From the NCBI RefSeq assembly GCF_000422625.1, contig NZ_AUGK01000008.1, positions 62,001 to 126,000 on the forward strand: a stretch of 64,000 nucleotides of DNA, given 5' to 3'. The stretch is from Adlercreutzia mucosicola DSM 19490. GTDB lineage: Bacteria > Actinomycetota > Coriobacteriia > Coriobacteriales > Eggerthellaceae. The position numbers were made by a program, and so were the translations under genes. Position 1 is the first letter of the stretch, and each line of letters begins with the position of its first letter. Positions 7,968 through 17,900 of this stretch are shown piece by piece. The notes under the pieces are model-generated. The model saw only the letters and a list, made by a program, of their open reading frames with translations. It did no database searches and was not told where the DNA came from.

Positions 7968-10790
7968 TTACTTGAAGCGCTTCAGCAGCAGGGAGTTGCC
8001 GACCACCGACACGCTGGACAGGGCCATGGCAGCGCCAGCCAGGGCCGGGGCGAGAATGCCCACGGCCGCCAACGGAATCATGATGCAGTTGTAGATGAGC
8101 GCCCAGAACAGGTTCTGCTTGATCTTGCGCATGGTGGCGCGCGAGAGGCGCAAGGCGCACACCAGGTCGCTCAGGCGGTTGCGCATGAGCACCACCGAAC
8201 CGGCATCCAGCGCCACATCAGTGCCCGAGGCCATGGCCACACCGATGTCGGCAGCAGCGAGCGCCGGGGCGTCGTTGATGCCGTCTCCCACGAAGGCCAC
8301 CACGGTTTTCGCAGCAGCAGCGGCGTCCTGGGCGGCGCCGGCCGGCGAGACAAGCGGCAGGGGCTCGGCGGGGACTCCGGCAGCCGGATCGGGGGACGCG
8401 AACAGGACCGGGTCTTCCATTTCGGCACGCACCATCTGGCCGTTCTCCTGCTCGGCTGTGCGAGCCTGCTTGGCGGCGCTGACCACCATGGCCACATCCG
8501 AGGCGCCCTTCACGGCACGCACGCAATCGGCCTTCTGCAGGGGCTTCACGCCGGCGAACACGTGGTCGGGCGCAATGCCCACCTCCTCGGCGATGGCACG
8601 GGCTGTGGGCGCGGCATCGCCGGTAACCATATAGGACGTCACGCCGTAGCCCTCACGCAGCTCGCGCAAGGTACGGGCTGCGTCAGACTTCGGCTCGTCG
8701 CGGAACTGAATGCGGCCGGCCGTCACGCCGTCGATGGAGACCACCGAGCCGGCCCCGTCACCGCCTCCCGCCATGCCCACACCGACGAACACCTCGTGAC
8801 CCTCCACCGTGCCGCGCACGCCCTCGCCAACCACGGCCTCGAAGGATTCCACAGCCGGCAGCTCGGCCACGTTCGCAAAGTCCACCACGGCGCGGGCCAG
8901 CGGATGCTCGCTTTTCGCCTCCACCGCCGCGGCCAAGCGCAGGGCATCGGCGGGAACATCGCAAGCCACCACCGCCGGCTCGCCCACGGTGAGGGTACCC
9001 GTCTTGTCGAACACTACCGCCGAAAGACCGCCCATGGTCTCCAGCACCGTGCCGTCTTTGATGAGCACGCCGAGCTGGGCGCCTTTCCCCATGCCCACCG
9101 TGAGCGCCGTGGGTGTTGCCAGCCCCAGGGCGCAAGGACACGCCACGCAGATGACCGCGATGGCGGGCATGAGCGACTGCGGGAGCAGTCCCGCAGGGCC
9201 GTCAACGGGCGGCACGAAGAGGAACCACGCGAGGAACGTGATGAGAGCGATGGCCAGAATAGCCGGCACGAACACCGCGGCTATGCGATCGGCGATGCGC
9301 TGAATGGGCGCCTTGGTGCCCTGGGCATCCTCCACAGCGCGCACGATGCGGGCAAGGGTGGAATCGGCGCCCACCCGCAGGGCCCGCACCGTCACCGATC
9401 CCGTGGTGTTCTGGGTACCGCCGGTCACCGCATCGCCCGCCGTCTTCACCACCGGCAGCGTCTCGCCGGTGAGCATGGATTCGTCCACCTCAGTGGAGCC
9501 CTCGGTCACCACGCCGTCCACGGGCATCTTCTCGCCGGGACGCACGAGCACCGTATCGCCCGCCACCACCTGGGCCAGCGGCACCTCACGCTCCTCGCCG
9601 CCGCGCAGCACGCGGGCCACAGGCGGCGTCAGATTCATCAGCGACTCGATGGCCTGGTTCGTGGCGCCCTTCGCGCGGCTTTCCAGCATCTTGCCTAAAA
9701 GCACGAAGGTGATGAGCATAACGCAGGTCTCGAAATAGGGCATGCCGTCATTGATGGCGAGTGCCTCGTGACTCGTCCAGTCGCCGCGCGCCACGGGCAG
9801 AAACGTAATCCACAGCGAGAACAGGAACGCGATGGAGGTGCCCAGGGCCACGAGCACGTCCATGTTCGCCGAGCCGCCTTTAAGCGAGCCCCAGGCGCCC
9901 TGGTAGAAGCGCGCGCCGCAGCAGAACTGCACGGGAATAGTCAGCGCCAGCAGCAGAAGGTTTGCCGCGAACATGGCCTGAACGTGCGTGGGGTCGGGCG
10001 CGAACAACCCCGCGAGTGCGGCGCCCACCCCCATGTGCCAGCCGGGAAGCATGCCGATGGCCACGATGATCACCGTAAGCACGGCCGACACGCCGAACAC
10101 CTTGCGGTCGCGCTTGGCACGGGCCGCCTCGCGGGCGCGGCGGCGCTCGTCCACCAGCGGCGCATCCTCGGGGATGAGCTCGGCAGTGAAGGCGAGGCCG
10201 TCGAACACGGCCAGCATGTCGTCCACACTGGCCTGAGCCGGATCGAACACCACGCGCCCGGTATTGTTCGCCAGGTTGACGGCCACATCTTTCACCCCGG
10301 GGGTCTTGCGGTAATGGCTCTCGATGGAAGCAGCGCAGTTCGCGCAGTGCATCCCCTCGATGGCCAGGCGGATGAAGGCCTGGGACGGCCCCTCGTCGCT
10401 GTCGCCCGCAGACGCGGTGCTCTTCCCCGCCGCCGGGCCAGTTGCAGCGTCTTTCTCCAACGCCCCCGCCCCTTGGAGCTCTCCGGCTTTCTCCCCACCA
10501 GATTCCGTCGCCTTCTTCGCCGCCTTCTCGGCCGCATCGGCGGCAATTTCCGCTGCGAAGGGATGCACACCATCCGCCGGCATGACAGCCACCTTGAAAT
10601 TCGTGTCGTCCAAGGCGTGCAGCAGGTCATCCAGGCTCACGCACGCCGGATCGTAGGTCACCTCGGCAGTCTGATCGCTTAGATCCACCGCCACCGCCTG
10701 AACGCCGGGCACATCCTCGTAGTGCTGCGTCACGTTGGCCACGCACTTCTGGCAGTGCATGACGGCCACGGCCAATCGCTGGGTTTCCAT
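7968..10790 (-). CDS. copA: Copper-exporting P1B-type ATPase with two heavy-metal domains
   Basis: 940 residues, long for CopA (usually 730-830). Order: HMA domain 1 with MHCQKC (residues 11-16), an Ala/Glu/Lys-rich linker, HMA domain 2 with MHCANC (about 147-152), membrane helices, the ion-path motif ACPCALG (about 547), the phosphorylation motif DKTGTLT (about 595), [12 protein letters not shown] (the HP motif of the nucleotide domain), and [10 protein letters not shown] (about 835). CPC plus two CxxC domains point to Cu(I) export. An inserted stretch of about 65 residues (roughly 765-828; Ala, Pro, Glu-rich) lies between [13 protein letters not shown] and [10 protein letters not shown], where relatives have only a short loop. 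It follows csoR by 9 nt and shares its promoter. Confidence 0.93.
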   Translation of the reverse strand: METQRLAVAVMHCQKCVANVTQHYEDVPGVQAVAVDLSDQTAEVTYDPACVSLDDLLHALDDTNFKVAVMPADGVHPFAAEIAADAAEKAAKKATESGGEKAGELQGAGALEKDAATGPAAGKSTASAGDSDEGPSQAFIRLAIEGMHCANCAASIESHYRKTPGVKDVAVNLANNTGRVVFDPAQASVDDMLAVFDGLAFTAELIPEDAPLVDERRRAREAARAKRDRKVFGVSAVLTVIIVAIGMLPGWHMGVGAALAGLFAPDPTHVQAMFAANLLLLALTIPVQFCCGARFYQGAWGSLKGGSANMDVLVALGTSIAFLFSLWITFLPVARGDWTSHEALAINDGMPYFETCVMLITFVLLGKMLESRAKGATNQAIESLMNLTPPVARVLRGGEEREVPLAQVVAGDTVLVRPGEKMPVDGVVTEGSTEVDESMLTGETLPVVKTAGDAVTGGTQNTTGSVTVRALRVGADSTLARIVRAVEDAQGTKAPIQRIADRIAAVFVPAILAIALITFLAWFLFVPPVDGPAGLLPQSLMPAIAVICVACPCALGLATPTALTVGMGKGAQLGVLIKDGTVLETMGGLSAVVFDKTGTLTVGEPAVVACDVPADALRLAAAVEAKSEHPLARAVVDFANVAELPAVESFEAVVGEGVRGTVEGHEVFVGVGMAGGGDGAGSVVSIDGVTAGRIQFRDEPKSDAARTLRELREGYGVTSYMVTGDAAPTARAIAEEVGIAPDHVFAGVKPLQKADCVRAVKGASDVAMVVSAAKQARTAEQENGQMVRAEMEDPVLFASPDPAAGVPAEPLPLVSPAGAAQDAAAAAKTVVAFVGDGINDAPALAAADIGVAMASGTDVALDAGSVVLMRNRLSDLVCALRLSRATMRKIKQNLFWALIYNCIMIPLAAVGILAPALAGAAMALSSVSVVGNSLLLKRFK

Positions 10791-10799
10791 CCGCCCTCC

Positions 10800-11135
10800 C
10801 TACTTCGAAAAACGGCGCACGAGCTCCATGGCCTCGTCCACCACTCCATCGTTGCCCGCGCGGATTTCCTCCACCACGCACGTGCGCATATGCTCGGCCA
10901 AGAGCATCTCCGACACGCGATGCACGGCCGACTCGACCGCGGCCAGCTGGGTGAGCACATCGCCGCAGTAGCGATTGTCATCGATCATGGCCTTCACGCC
11001 GTTCAACTGCCCGATAGCCCGATTCAGCCGCTTCTGCACATCGGCCTGCAGTTCGGCGGTACGCGGCGTGGCCTTGTGGCGGCACGCGCACTCGCCCGCG
11101 CCGAGCGCAGCCGTCAGCGCCTGTCCATCTTCCAC
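10800..11135 (-). CDS. csoR: CsoR-family copper-sensing repressor
   Basis: 111 residues, all-helical DUF156/CsoR protein. The family metal ligands Cys-His-Cys are visible: NRYCGDVL (first Cys), then AEHMRTCV (His and second Cys four residues apart), the Cu(I) signature rather than the Ni/Co (RcnR) or sulfide (CstR) set. The Cu-free protein would repress and Cu(I) would release it. The start is GTG at 11133-11135 with AAAGGAG about 7 nt upstream. It is the first gene of csoR-copA, under a promoter whose spacer holds a CsoR-type palindrome. The N-terminal tail contains an additional CxCRH that could also bind metal. Confidence 0.93.
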   Translation of the reverse strand: MEDGQALTAALGAGECACRHKATPRTAELQADVQKRLNRAIGQLNGVKAMIDDNRYCGDVLTQLAAVESAVHRVSEMLLAEHMRTCVVEEIRAGNDGVVDEAMELVRRFSK

Positions 11136-11168
11136 GTCGTCGCTCCTTTCCTTCGATTGTTGGAACTC

Positions 11169-11197
11169 TTTATACCCCCAGGGGGTATATATGTCAA
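11169..11197 (-). promoter_or_regulatory. Promoter of csoR-copA
   Basis: On the minus strand: -35 TTGACA (11192-11197), exactly 17 nt, then -10 TATAAA (11169-11174). This is close to the sigma70 consensus and lies 34 nt before the csoR start. Confidence 0.88.
11171..11189. promoter_or_regulatory. CsoR operator palindrome
   Basis: TATACCCCC-A-GGGGGTATA, a 9+1+9 perfect palindrome. It fills the spacer and overlaps the -10 box, so bound repressor would block RNA polymerase. GC-box palindromes flanked by TA/AT are the known CsoR operator type. Confidence 0.85.
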
Positions 11198-11228
11198 CCG
11201 TCGGATGCGTGACGGAAAGCGAAGAGCA

Positions 11229-11250
11229 CCCGCAACCGTACGGCTGCGGG
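11229..11250 (-). terminator. Possible terminator after the second flavoprotein gene
   Basis: CCCGCA (11229-11234) pairs with TGCGGG (11245-11250), with an inner CCG-TA-CGG. It is 50 nt past the stop at 11300 on the minus strand; there is no T-run. Confidence 0.4.
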
Positions 11251-11299
11251 CGCCAGGGGGAAGACGCGATGAGACCCGTCGCCGAGCCGAGCCGATGCC

Positions 11300-12982
11300 C
11301 TACCCGTTGATCAACGTGTCTTTCGCCAAAGCCTCGCCCACCAGGTTGCCGAAGGTGAGCGCGCGGCCATGGCTGATGCCGGGGCAGGTGACCGGGTACG
11401 ACACGCTGAAGAAGTCGCCCTGCACGTTGCCCACGGCGAACAGACCCGCAATGGGCTCATCGGCATCGGTGCACACCTGGGAGTTCTTGTCCACATGCAA
11501 ACCGAAGGGCACGGTCAGCGTGACCGCCGCGATGGGCTGGGCATAGAACGGCGGGGTCTCCACACTGGCCAGGAAGCGCTCGGGCACGCCGAAGTCCACG
11601 TCCACGCCCGATGCGCACATCTCGTTGTAGCGCGCCACCGTGGACTCCAGCACATCGGCCGGCACGCCGATCTTGTCCGCCAGCTCGGCCAGCGTATCGG
11701 CCGAGAACATATCGCCCGCCTCGACGCCGGCCGCCAGGCGGTCTTCCACCCCTGCCAGCAGCGTGTCGGCCGTCTGCGGCTCCTGGGCGCGCACCTTCTG
11801 CTCATAGGCTCCGTCGAAGATGCTGAATCCCGCATTGCCCGGCTGGTTCATGCGAGCATTGGTGACGAAGGGCTCGTAGGGAACTTCGCAACTGTAGCGC
11901 TCGCCCAACTTGTTCACCGCCAGCCATGACATGGCGATGGCCGTCAGCGGCAGCGTGGGGGAAATGGGATGCACCATGGGCGCCGCAGCCGAGCGGGAGT
12001 GCGCCGCGCCGGCCCACATCCCCATGAGGATGCCCTCGCCCCGATTGCCCTCGGGCGGGAAGTACTGGCACACGTCGGCGCGCAGGGCGATGGGCGCCCA
12101 GCAAGCGAGCATCTCCTCATTGCCGGAGATGTCGCCGGTAGCAAGAATCACGCCCTTCGCGGCATTGAACTGCACATGGCTTCCGTCCTCGGCCGTGACG
12201 ATCACCCCAGTGATGCCACTGGCGGCATCACCCACCAGCTGCTCGGCGTGGGTATTGAAGAAGGTCTCGGCACCGTGGGCCATAGCCTCATCGAGCAGCG
12301 CCTCCACGATATGGGACTCGATGAAGGTGAAGCTCTCGGCATCGATCACCACGCCCTCGTCGGCCCGGCCGAACGTGATACCGGTGCGGAATTCCTTGAA
12401 CTGGTCGTCCAAGTTGTCCCAGTCGGTTTTCGAAGTGTCCGAAATGGCCAAAATGGATGGAATGTCGCGGGCGGCGCACAGTTCGGAGAAGTGATCGAAC
12501 ACCGCGCCCGAGCGCGTGGCCCAGGTATGCACCAGCTCGCGGTTCACCGTGCCCTGTGAAAAGTTGAACAGGATACGCGTGGCCACCTCCGGATCAATCT
12601 GGATGCCCGCGTCTTTGTGCACCTGGGTGTTGATGGCCCCGTTGTCGGCACCATGAGCGGTGTAGCCGGCCGCCTGCTCGATGAGCGCCACCGAGGCACC
12701 GGCCGCCGCTGCCGCCTCGGCCGCCGCACAGCCCGACGGCCCGGCACCCACGATGACGATGTCGAAGTCCTTCGTATCGGCCACATCGGTGATGGGATCG
12801 GGAACGACCTCCCAGCTGTGCTTGCCCGCCGCCTCGGCCGCCGCGCCTGTTTCGCCCAGCGCGGCACCTTGCGACGCATCCGCACCGGACGACGCGGGCG
12901 CGCACCCCGCCAATCCCGCTACACCCGCGGCTGCGGCGCTCACCACAGCACCCTTCAGAAAGTCTCGACGATTCAGTTCCAT
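11300..12982 (-). CDS. Second Tat-exported FAD-dependent reductase (fumarate-reductase flavoprotein family), lipoprotein
   Basis: 560 residues. Tat motif NRRDFLK at residues 4-10, hydrophobic stretch, then LAGC with Cys 27, predicting Tat export and lipid anchoring. The FAD motif is FDIVIVGAGPSGCAAAE (about residues 77-93). The family segments GVILATGDISGNEEML and, near the C-terminus, YPVTCPGISHGRALTFGN are present. Sequence between them differs clearly from the 5407 protein, so a different substrate is likely. No haem motif or cytochrome partner is adjacent. The start has AGGAGGG immediately upstream. It lies downstream of, and on the same strand as, the LuxR gene at 13153, but a strong terminator separates them, so it should have its own promoter in 12983-13091; I could not locate one. 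Confidence 0.88.
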   Translation of the reverse strand: MELNRRDFLKGAVVSAAAAGVAGLAGCAPASSGADASQGAALGETGAAAEAAGKHSWEVVPDPITDVADTKDFDIVIVGAGPSGCAAAEAAAAAGASVALIEQAAGYTAHGADNGAINTQVHKDAGIQIDPEVATRILFNFSQGTVNRELVHTWATRSGAVFDHFSELCAARDIPSILAISDTSKTDWDNLDDQFKEFRTGITFGRADEGVVIDAESFTFIESHIVEALLDEAMAHGAETFFNTHAEQLVGDAASGITGVIVTAEDGSHVQFNAAKGVILATGDISGNEEMLACWAPIALRADVCQYFPPEGNRGEGILMGMWAGAAHSRSAAAPMVHPISPTLPLTAIAMSWLAVNKLGERYSCEVPYEPFVTNARMNQPGNAGFSIFDGAYEQKVRAQEPQTADTLLAGVEDRLAAGVEAGDMFSADTLAELADKIGVPADVLESTVARYNEMCASGVDVDFGVPERFLASVETPPFYAQPIAAVTLTVPFGLHVDKNSQVCTDADEPIAGLFAVGNVQGDFFSVSYPVTCPGISHGRALTFGNLVGEALAKDTLING

Positions 12983-13091
12983 GATTCCCTCCTAGAGATT
13001 CGTCTCCCAGCGGCGAGCCCCATGCCCGCTGCCGTGGGGCCAACCTACGCCGCTTGGGTGCGACGGCCCAGCCCCATAGCGGGGGAAATGC

Positions 13092-13125
13092 GAAAAAGAA
13101 GCCCTCCCCCATCGGGGGAGGGCTT
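13092..13125 (-). terminator. Rho-independent terminator of the second LuxR gene
   Basis: AAGCCCTCCCCC (13099-13110), 3-nt loop, GGGGGAGGGCTT (13114-13125): 12-bp perfect stem. On the minus strand it is followed by CTTTTTCG, a proper U-tract. It separates the LuxR gene from the downstream flavoprotein gene. Confidence 0.9.
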
Positions 13126-13152
13126 CCTGGAACAACCTTGTGAACAGGCGAT

Positions 13153-14628
13153 TTACAGAATTGATCGCCGATCGGCCCAAAGGCGCGCCTCCTCTTCCAG
13201 AAGCCGCATCAGCTCGTCGCGCGAGTGCACCGACAGCTTCTGATACAGATGCTTCGTATGGGACTTCACCGTTTCCTGCGACACCACCAGCGCCTCGGCG
13301 ATCGCAGCGCGGCTCCTCCCCTCGGCCACCAGCACCCCGATCTCCACCTCGCGCGCCGTCAGGCGATGCCCCTCGGCCAACGACGACAGAAGCACCGCAG
13401 GCTCCACCGCCAAGGCATTTGCAGCCGCCACCGAGCGCTTCGCGCGACCGGCATTGGCGAAGAACGCCAGAGCCGCCAGCAGCAGCACGTACACCGTTCC
13501 CAGCGATGCCGGCAACAGCGCCGAAGCCGAAGAGCCCACAGCGGCCACCAAGCCCAAGTAGCCCAAACTTCCCAAGGCCTGTCCCGCCTGATTCGCAAAC
13601 AGGCCGACGATGAACCGTCGCGTGCCATCCGCGCACCCCTGACCGAGGAAGGTGCAGAACAGCCACACGAGAGCTACGAAGAAAACGAATCCCACGGTGT
13701 GAATCACGAACGCCACCGGCGCAGACTCGCTTGTCAGCAGCGCCAAGGCCATGAAAGCAGCCGAGATAACGACCACGGCCCCTTGCAGCAGCAAGGTGGG
13801 CTTAAGGCGATCGGCCAGAAACGATAGCGCCAGCAAAAGGACGCCGCCGACGAGCACCGAGCCGATGAAGAGCTGGTCGGCGGCGCTCGCCGCCATATCC
13901 AGGTGGTTCATGCCGCGCATCACGCCCGCCGTCAGTCCCACGACCGCGATCAAGCCGAGAAAGCTCTTCAGGGGAAGGCCACTCGAAGGCAGATCCTCCG
14001 TCGCAGGAGCCGGACGATCATCCCCTTCCACAGGCGTCTCCGCATCGCGTGCGGCCCGACGGTACAGCAAAGCCGCCGCGGGCGCTAGGGCCGCAGCGGC
14101 CGTCCAACGGGCCGGGGGCACCAGGGCCACGGTCACCACTAAGCACAGAAGGGCGCCCAACGTGAAGGCGGCAGCCGTGGCCATGAACGTCGTCTGCGGC
14201 GACACGCGGCGCAGCACATCAGCGTAGCTCGCCATCATCAAGCCAGTACCGATGCCAAAAAGGGCATTGCCTCCCAGAAAGGCGATATCGAACCCCGGGC
14301 CCTCCCAGGCGACTCGCGCGGCAATCAGGCCGACGCCCGCGGCGGTCAGCAGACCCGCAACCAAGGCCAAGGCGCTGAACCGAACCGCGCGGGACCGCCC
14401 CAATCCCAGGGCGCAGCCAAGCAGCGCCAGAGCGTTGCAGCTCACGCCGACGAGCCAGGTGAGGTCATGGCCGAGATCGAGGTTGCCCGCCGGATGGGGC
14501 ACGGAAAACGAGCTCGTCCACAATACGATGAAGTGAAACGCCCAAAAGCAGACGAGCGATGCCGTAAGCATCCCGCGGCCACCCAAAGGCGCGGCAGCCA
14601 GCTGCTGTCTGAGAAGGGCAAAAGACAC
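13153..14628 (-). CDS. Second LuxR-family regulator with multi-pass membrane N-terminus
   Basis: 491 residues from a GTG start at 14626-14628, chosen because CAAGGAG lies 7 nt upstream; ATG starts further upstream have none and would add Arg-rich sequence. The N-terminal about 420 residues form around twelve hydrophobic helices (for example MLTASLVCFWAFHFIVLW, FLGLIAVVGLTAGVMRG). The C-terminus is a LuxR helix-turn-helix: LTAREVEIGVLVAEGRSRAAIAEAL, then SQETVKSHTKHLYQKLSVHSRDEL. Same architecture as the protein at 3618 but only the HTH is closely alike. It is followed by the second flavoprotein gene, its probable target. Confidence 0.87.
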   Translation of the reverse strand: MSFALLRQQLAAAPLGGRGMLTASLVCFWAFHFIVLWTSSFSVPHPAGNLDLGHDLTWLVGVSCNALALLGCALGLGRSRAVRFSALALVAGLLTAAGVGLIAARVAWEGPGFDIAFLGGNALFGIGTGLMMASYADVLRRVSPQTTFMATAAAFTLGALLCLVVTVALVPPARWTAAAALAPAAALLYRRAARDAETPVEGDDRPAPATEDLPSSGLPLKSFLGLIAVVGLTAGVMRGMNHLDMAASAADQLFIGSVLVGGVLLLALSFLADRLKPTLLLQGAVVVISAAFMALALLTSESAPVAFVIHTVGFVFFVALVWLFCTFLGQGCADGTRRFIVGLFANQAGQALGSLGYLGLVAAVGSSASALLPASLGTVYVLLLAALAFFANAGRAKRSVAAANALAVEPAVLLSSLAEGHRLTAREVEIGVLVAEGRSRAAIAEALVVSQETVKSHTKHLYQKLSVHSRDELMRLLEEEARLWADRRSIL

Positions 14629-14663
14629 GAGAGCTCCTTGAAGACGATGGAATTGCTGTCGAT

Positions 14664-14669
14664 ATGATA
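14664..14669 (-). promoter_or_regulatory. Candidate -10 box of the second LuxR gene
   Basis: TATCAT on the minus strand, 36 nt before the GTG start. No consensus -35 at the right distance. Confidence 0.3.
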
Positions 14670-14821
14670 CCCCAACACACACGTCCCCTCTCGGCGGACA
14701 CGCCCTCCCCCGCGCCGATGCTCGAGAATCGCCTCTTGCGGCTGCCCCGCCTTCCACCGCAGACGACCTCCAACACCCGGCCGAATCGCCTTTGAGGGGC
14801 AAAGCCGGGCCGTCGGAGCCA

Positions 14822-14853
14822 AACGGGCCCCTCGCTGGTGCGAGGGGCCCGTT
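14822..14853 (-). terminator. Terminator hairpin after the giant gene
   Basis: AACGGGCCCCTCGC (14822-14835), TGGT loop, GCGAGGGGCCCGTT (14840-14853): 14-bp perfect stem about 75 nt past the stop at 14927. No long T-run follows, but the stem is very stable and well placed. The rest of 14629-14926 shows no gene. Confidence 0.75.
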
Positions 14854-14926
14854 GAGAATCGGCGCGTTTCAATCATCGCCGCGATCGGCGCGCAAAACCG
14901 AGAGGCACCGCCTTGCGCGCCGGCGC

Positions 14927-17900
14927 CTAAACGGCATCGGGTCGCTCGTTGTCCTTCTTCCTGCGACGGCGCATCGCCAGAGCCAGGGCCAGCGATGCCA
15001 GCGCCAGCATCAGCAACGCGCCCAGAACTAAGGTGTCGCCGGTCTGGGGCAGACGCTTGTAGAAGATCTTCGTGAACCACGAATCGCTCTCCCACCACCA
15101 GCCGATGTCCACCGAGCGCTCCGTCTCGAAGGTCCAGTGCTGCGGGCTGGAGGCCCTCCAAGTCTGGCCGTAGGCGTTCACCAAACTCTCGCGCACCTTC
15201 ACCACCGTGAGCGCATCGGTGGCGCCCGCACCGTCATCGCCCTCCAGCGGATCGATGTCGCTGTCGAAGTTGTCGCTCGCGCCGGCATGGGACGGCACGA
15301 ACTCGGCCTCGGCGGGACGATCGGTAACCACCCGGTACTCGTAGGCGTTGCCGTTGCCGTCCACCAGAGGATTGCCCTCGAAGCGGTAGGCGCCCGCACC
15401 ATCGGTGCGCATGGTGGCCACGGTCTGCCACGAGCTGCCCGCCGACACAACGGGGCTGCTCTCGCGACCATAGCTGTGGTACTTCGGCTCGTCGTCGGCA
15501 TCATCACCATCGCCCGAGCCGTCATCGCCGCCCGTGCCATCGCCCGAGCCGTCATCGCCGCCCGTGCCATCGCCGTCGCCCGAGCCGCCATCGCCGCCCG
15601 AGCCGTCACCCGAGCCGTCGCCAGAGCTGGTGTCATCGTCGACACCGCCGCCCGCGCCAGCACCATCGCCCGCGCCGCCGACCGCGACATCACCGGCCAG
15701 GGGCCTCTCCAACGCCCAGGCCCCGTTGTCGGCTGCCGGAATGCGCACTACGCCGCGGCCGGCCCGTTCCTTGGGCTCGCCCTCAGCGGTCAGATCGCTG
15801 CCCGGCGCACCGTCGGTGGTGTAGGTGCCGAAATCGTCGCGAGCGGCCGTCTCGGCCGGAGCCACCACGCGGCGCTCCAGACGCACCGTCAGGTTGGGCA
15901 GTATCTCGTCGTCCTCGTCGCGGATACCGTCCTTATCGGGATCGTCCCACGCCACGCCGCTGATAGTTACCGACTGGCGCGGCACCAGGCCAGCGTCGTT
16001 GGACAGGCAGTCGTTGGCCACCGCCAGCGAGCGCGGCGTGCCGCCCGGCGCGTTCTGTACCAGCGACAGCTCGGACTCGGTGCCGTCGGAACGCTTCGAT
16101 GGCACGATAAGGCCGCCCTCCGGCGCGTCGGGGATGAGACGGGTGTTCATCTCGTCCAGGTCGGAATCCACCGTGGCATCATCGCCCTCGTTCAGCAGCG
16201 TCGTCTCGTAGCCCTCGGGCAGCACCGGCACGTTCACGCGGTAGCCGAACACCACCCGGTGCACCACGCCGTCAACGCTCACCTCGCCGGTAGTGGGCAG
16301 CCCCGTGAAGGCCCAGTCGCCGTTCTCGTCGGAATAGCGGCCCGGCACCTCGCCATAGGAACCCGTGGCGTTGAAGTTCGTGTCGTACACCCAGTAGCCG
16401 CCGTCGGCCGCCGGCACTGCGGCACGCTCGCCCGTAGCCGAGGCCAACACCGAGGCCCGCACCGCCGCAGCCTCAACCGGCTCGTCCGGATTATCCGGAT
16501 CAGTTGGGTCCGTCGGCTCACTCGGGTCGGGATCCACCGGATCGGTCCCCTCCCCCTCGTCGGGCGCAGGCGTCTCGGGATCCGTCGGGCGCTCGGGTGC
16601 CTCGGGCTTGGGCTGAATGATGAACGGATCGTCGCCGACGAATTCCGCGGGCATGTACCAGTAGCGGCGCAGCTCCACGTACACCTCGCCGATGCCCGGC
16701 TCGGTCCACACGCGATCACCCGCCTGCACCTCGTCGCCCTCGTCATCCTCGGCGATGCGGAAGGCGCGCAGGCCGTTGGCGTCCTCGTCCTCCCACACGG
16801 CACCGGCGATGGTCACCGTCGGCGGCCAGGTGAAGCCGAAGTCCACCGACGCGCCGATGGGATTGCCGTCCTCGTCCTCGCGGTCGGTCCAGTTGATGGG
16901 CTGGTGCATCTTCCACAGCTGGCCGTAGGCGTTCACCGTACCGCCCACACGCGGCACCACCACGTCCAGCGACGGCGAGCCGCCCGCATCGATGGACACG
17001 TCCGGGTTATCGGGCGCCCAGTCGTTGTCCATGTCGTCGTTGGCGCCCAGGTTCACCGGCGCGTAGAAGGTGCCCTCGGGACGCTCGTAGCGCACCCGGT
17101 AACGCCAGGGCAGCCCGTCGCTGTCCACCATGGCCAGCGAGCCGAAGGAGTAGCAGCCCTCCATATCCACCCGGCAGCTGGCTACCTGGCTCCAACCGGT
17201 GGAGCCGCCCGGCGTGGGCGTCACCGTGGGCGTGGTGGGCGCCTTCCAGGAAGCGGCCGTCAGCGGCTCGCCGTCGCTGCCGCGCAGGTCGCTGCCGGGA
17301 GCGCCGTCGGTGATGGTCCAGCCCTGCTTGTCGAACTCGGCCGGGTCCACCGTCAGCTGAGCCCGCGGCACCTTCGTGCGCTCCAGGTACACCGTTCCCA
17401 GCGGAATGGGAATCTCGCCCTCGTCCTGAACGCCGTTCAGGTCGTCGTCGTCCCAGATCTTGCCGGCGATCACCGCAGCCGACTTGGGCGCGAAGCCCGC
17501 GTCGTTGTGATGCGAGTCGTGGGTGTTGGCCAGCGACCAGCGCTCGGAGGAAGCGCCGGTCCACGCGATGATGGTGGCATCGTCCTCGTCGTCCTCAGCC
17601 GGGCTCGTCAGCACGATCAGGCCGTGATGCCCCTCGTCGGGTATCAGGCGCGTGGTGCCGTCGTCCAGGTCGGAATCGTGCTCAGGGTCATCAACAACAT
17701 TCAGGTCGGACGGATAGTAGCCGTCGGGGAACCCGACCACATTGGCGCGGTAGCCGTACACCACGCCGCGCGAGCCCTCGTCGGCGGGAATGCCGTCACC
17801 GGGCAGCAGCACGCCCGTGGCCGGCAGGCGCGTGAACTCCCAGTAGCCCTCGGCGTTCGACGTGGTTTCGGCCACGCCGTCGGTGCCGAAGGTGCGGTCG

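Noticed and set aside
13099-13125. Operator for the second LuxR/flavoprotein pair
   Set aside because: The 12-bp stem with a 3-nt loop and following U-tract is a terminator of the LuxR gene.
15480-15640. CRISPR-like regular repeats
   Set aside because: The repeats are in frame, code for Gly-Asp-Ser linker, and have no unique spacers.
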